A stretch of DNA of 64,000 nucleotides. It comes from Polynucleobacter sp. AP-Latsch-80-C2. Its GTDB lineage: Bacteria > Pseudomonadota > Gammaproteobacteria > Burkholderiales > Burkholderiaceae. The notes below the pieces were generated by a model that was not told where the DNA came from, made no database searches, and was given only the letters and a program-made list of their open reading frames with translations. Below are positions 62,535 through 64,000 of this stretch, one piece after another; within the stretch, counting starts at the first letter, position 1, and each line of letters opens with the position of its first letter. The DNA lies in contig NZ_JACVOY010000002.1 of assembly GCF_018882185.1 (NCBI RefSeq), positions 124,001-188,000 of the forward strand, read 5' to 3'. A program made the position numbers and the translations under genes.

Positions 62535-63023
62535 ATGACGGTAAAAACAGCAACAAAACCAGCAGCAGCTCCAAAAGCTAGCAGCAAGACTGCAAGCGCT
62601 AAGGTCCCAAAGGGTGCGCCTTTAACTGAAGCTGAATTGCTCAAGATGTCCGACAAGGACTACATGAATGCTGCGCAGTTGGATTTTTTCCGTCAAAAGC
62701 TGTTAACGCTGAAAAATGACATTCTCAAAAATGCATCGGAAACTACTGAGCATCTGCGTGAAAATATTTTGGTTCCTGATCCTGCGGATCGCGCAACGAT
62801 TGAAGAAGAGCATGCATTGGAATTGCGTACTCGTGATCGTGAACGCAAGCTCCTGAAAAAAGTTGAGCAAGCCTTAGCGCGTATTGAATCCAGCGACTAT
62901 GGTTGGTGCGAAGAAACTGGCGAGCCGATCGGCTTGAACCGTTTAATTGCAAGGCCTACAGCCAATTTATCTCTTGAGGCTCAAGAGCGTCGCGAACTCC
63001 GTCAAAAATTATTTGGCGAATAA
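62535..63023 (+). CDS. dksA: RNA polymerase-binding transcription factor DksA
   Basis: A 162-residue regulator that acts with ppGpp on RNA polymerase. After an Ala/Lys/Ser-rich N-terminus (1-40) comes the coiled-coil with tip motif (DPADRATIEEEHALELRTRDRERKLLKKVEQAL). The zinc-finger region GWCEETGEPIGLNRLIARPTANLSLEAQERRE has only one of the four Cys, so it cannot bind zinc in the classical way. ATG 62535 was chosen over the upstream frame. Confidence 0.95.
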   Translation: MTVKTATKPAAAPKASSKTASAKVPKGAPLTEAELLKMSDKDYMNAAQLDFFRQKLLTLKNDILKNASETTEHLRENILVPDPADRATIEEEHALELRTRDRERKLLKKVEQALARIESSDYGWCEETGEPIGLNRLIARPTANLSLEAQERRELRQKLFGE

Positions 63024-63036
63024 ATTTTAAGCTGCA

Positions 63037-63939
63037 ATGACTAAGCCTTTACCTACCATTAGTGATATCTCGCCTTTATTAAAGGCGGAGATTCTTGCCG
63101 AGGCTTTGCCTTATATTCGCTCGTATCACGGCAAGACAATTGTGATCAAGTACGGCGGAAACGCTATGGTCGAAGAGCGCCTGAAAGAAAGTTTTGCGCG
63201 CGATGTCATTTTGCTCAAGCTCGTTGGTATGAATCCAGTAGTAGTTCATGGCGGCGGTCCGCAAATTGATGAAGCGCTCAAAAAGATTGGCAAGGCTGGT
63301 ACTTTTATTCAGGGCATGCGCGTCACCGATGAAGAAACCATGGAGGTTGTTGAGTGGGTTCTCGGTGGTGAAGTGCAGCAAGACATTGTGATGTTGATTA
63401 ACCACTTTGGTGGTCAGGCTGTTGGCTTGACTGGTAAAGATGGTGGCTTGATTCGCGCCAAGAAAATGTTGGTTCCGGATGATAAGCAGCCAGGCAAGAT
63501 GATTGACTTAGGGTTTGTTGGCGAGATTGAGGCAATTAATCCAGCGGTTGTTAAGGCATTACAAGACGACGCTTTTATTCCGGTGATCTCCCCGATTGGA
63601 TTTAGCGAAGAGGGTCAGGCCTTCAATATCAATGCAGACTTGGTTGCTGGCAAGATGGCTGAAATTTTGCATGCTGAAAAATTGGTCATGATGACCAATA
63701 TTCCTGGTGTGATGGATAAAAATGGCACGCTGTTGACTGACTTAACAGCGCGCGAGATTGATGGCCTATTTGCCGACGGTACGATTTCAGGCGGCATGTT
63801 GCCTAAGATTTCATCCGCTTTGGATGCGGCAAAAAGTGGCGTTAATTCCGTGCATATCATTGATGGCCGAATTGAACATTCTTTATTGCTTGAGATTTTG
63901 ACCGAGCAAGCATTTGGAACGATGATTCGTTCAAGATAA
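63037..63939 (+). CDS. argB: Acetylglutamate kinase
   Basis: A 300-residue enzyme of arginine synthesis that phosphorylates N-acetylglutamate. Marks: [92 protein letters not shown] and [18 protein letters not shown]. It is 13 bases after dksA. Confidence 0.97.
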   Translation: MTKPLPTISDISPLLKAEILAEALPYIRSYHGKTIVIKYGGNAMVEERLKESFARDVILLKLVGMNPVVVHGGGPQIDEALKKIGKAGTFIQGMRVTDEETMEVVEWVLGGEVQQDIVMLINHFGGQAVGLTGKDGGLIRAKKMLVPDDKQPGKMIDLGFVGEIEAINPAVVKALQDDAFIPVISPIGFSEEGQAFNINADLVAGKMAEILHAEKLVMMTNIPGVMDKNGTLLTDLTAREIDGLFADGTISGGMLPKISSALDAAKSGVNSVHIIDGRIEHSLLLEILTEQAFGTMIRSR

Positions 63940-63948
63940 TTGGGGACT

Positions 63949-64000
63949 ATGCGCGATTCTTTAGAGACTACAGATGTTGATGGCGGTAGTGCGGATGCAG
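63949..64000 (+). CDS. Start of a gene running out of the window
   Basis: ATG 63949 after a TGGGGA ribosome-binding site opens a frame MRDSLETTDVDGGSADA that is cut by the window edge. Related genomes often have a HAD pyrimidine nucleotidase after argB, but the visible part is too short to tell. Confidence 0.45.
   Translation, partial: MRDSLETTDVDGGSADA

Overview
The window is a moderately AT-rich betaproteobacterial chromosome segment. The conserved blocks (mreBCD-mrdA-rodA divergent from gatCAB, DUF484-xerC, def-fmt-rsmB-NtrY/X, dksA-argB), TctC-type solute binders and general gene style suggest Burkholderiaceae, most likely Polynucleobacter or a close freshwater relative. The genus is inference from gene order and style; no marker gene was searched.

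Layout. 1-12.2 kb: housekeeping genes (end of pckG, an MnmC2-like oxidoreductase converging on topB, dprA, def-fmt-rsmB, an NtrY/NtrX-like two-component system, tag). 12.3-25.8 kb: an accessory region that starts at an intact tRNA-Phe(GAA) gene. 25.9-41.1 kb: small metabolic, transport and hypothetical genes, including a tandem glycine riboswitch placed ahead of a 63-residue protein instead of gcv genes. 41.1-50.6 kb: prfC, a pseudouridine synthase, dctA, a kinase/universal-stress fusion, a lipid A acyltransferase, carbonic anhydrase and HU. 50.7-56.3 kb: the rod-shape operon mreB-mreC-mreD-mrdA-rodA. 56.3-64 kb: gatCAB, DUF484-xerC, a CobW-type metallochaperone, dksA and argB.

The most unusual feature is the 12.3-25.8 kb region. 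Downstream of tRNA-Phe, a repeat of about 85 bases recurs after almost every gene. It consists of an anticodon-arm-like mini-hairpin, a CCTGG segment, a 25-base core identical to the 3' end of tRNA-Phe including CCA, and usually a Rho-independent terminator with an ACCACC-TTCG-GGTGGT hairpin. I find about 15 copies. They separate one- or two-gene cassettes: DUF3024 plus HigBA, BrnTA, patatin, a DUF3106-like protein, DUF3147, a Kir channel plus a uracil-DNA glycosylase homologue, a DUF2306-like protein, a VOC protein, a tautomerase, an SRPBCC protein, SbtA, DUF2461 and DUF1275. Five genes take their TAG stop codon from the first bases of a repeat. Copies are near-identical close to the tRNA and decay with distance. 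This looks like a cassette array grown from a tRNA, resembling an integron in layout but with no integrase in the window and no integron sites. I do not recognise it as a described system.

Other notable points: prfC has no ATG, GTG or TTG codon available for initiation and seems to start at ATT; the Kir channel gene is frameshifted; brnT lacks a usable start codon; DprA is reduced to its Rossmann core; and a DUF5522-like domain is fused to an ATP-pyrophosphatase domain.
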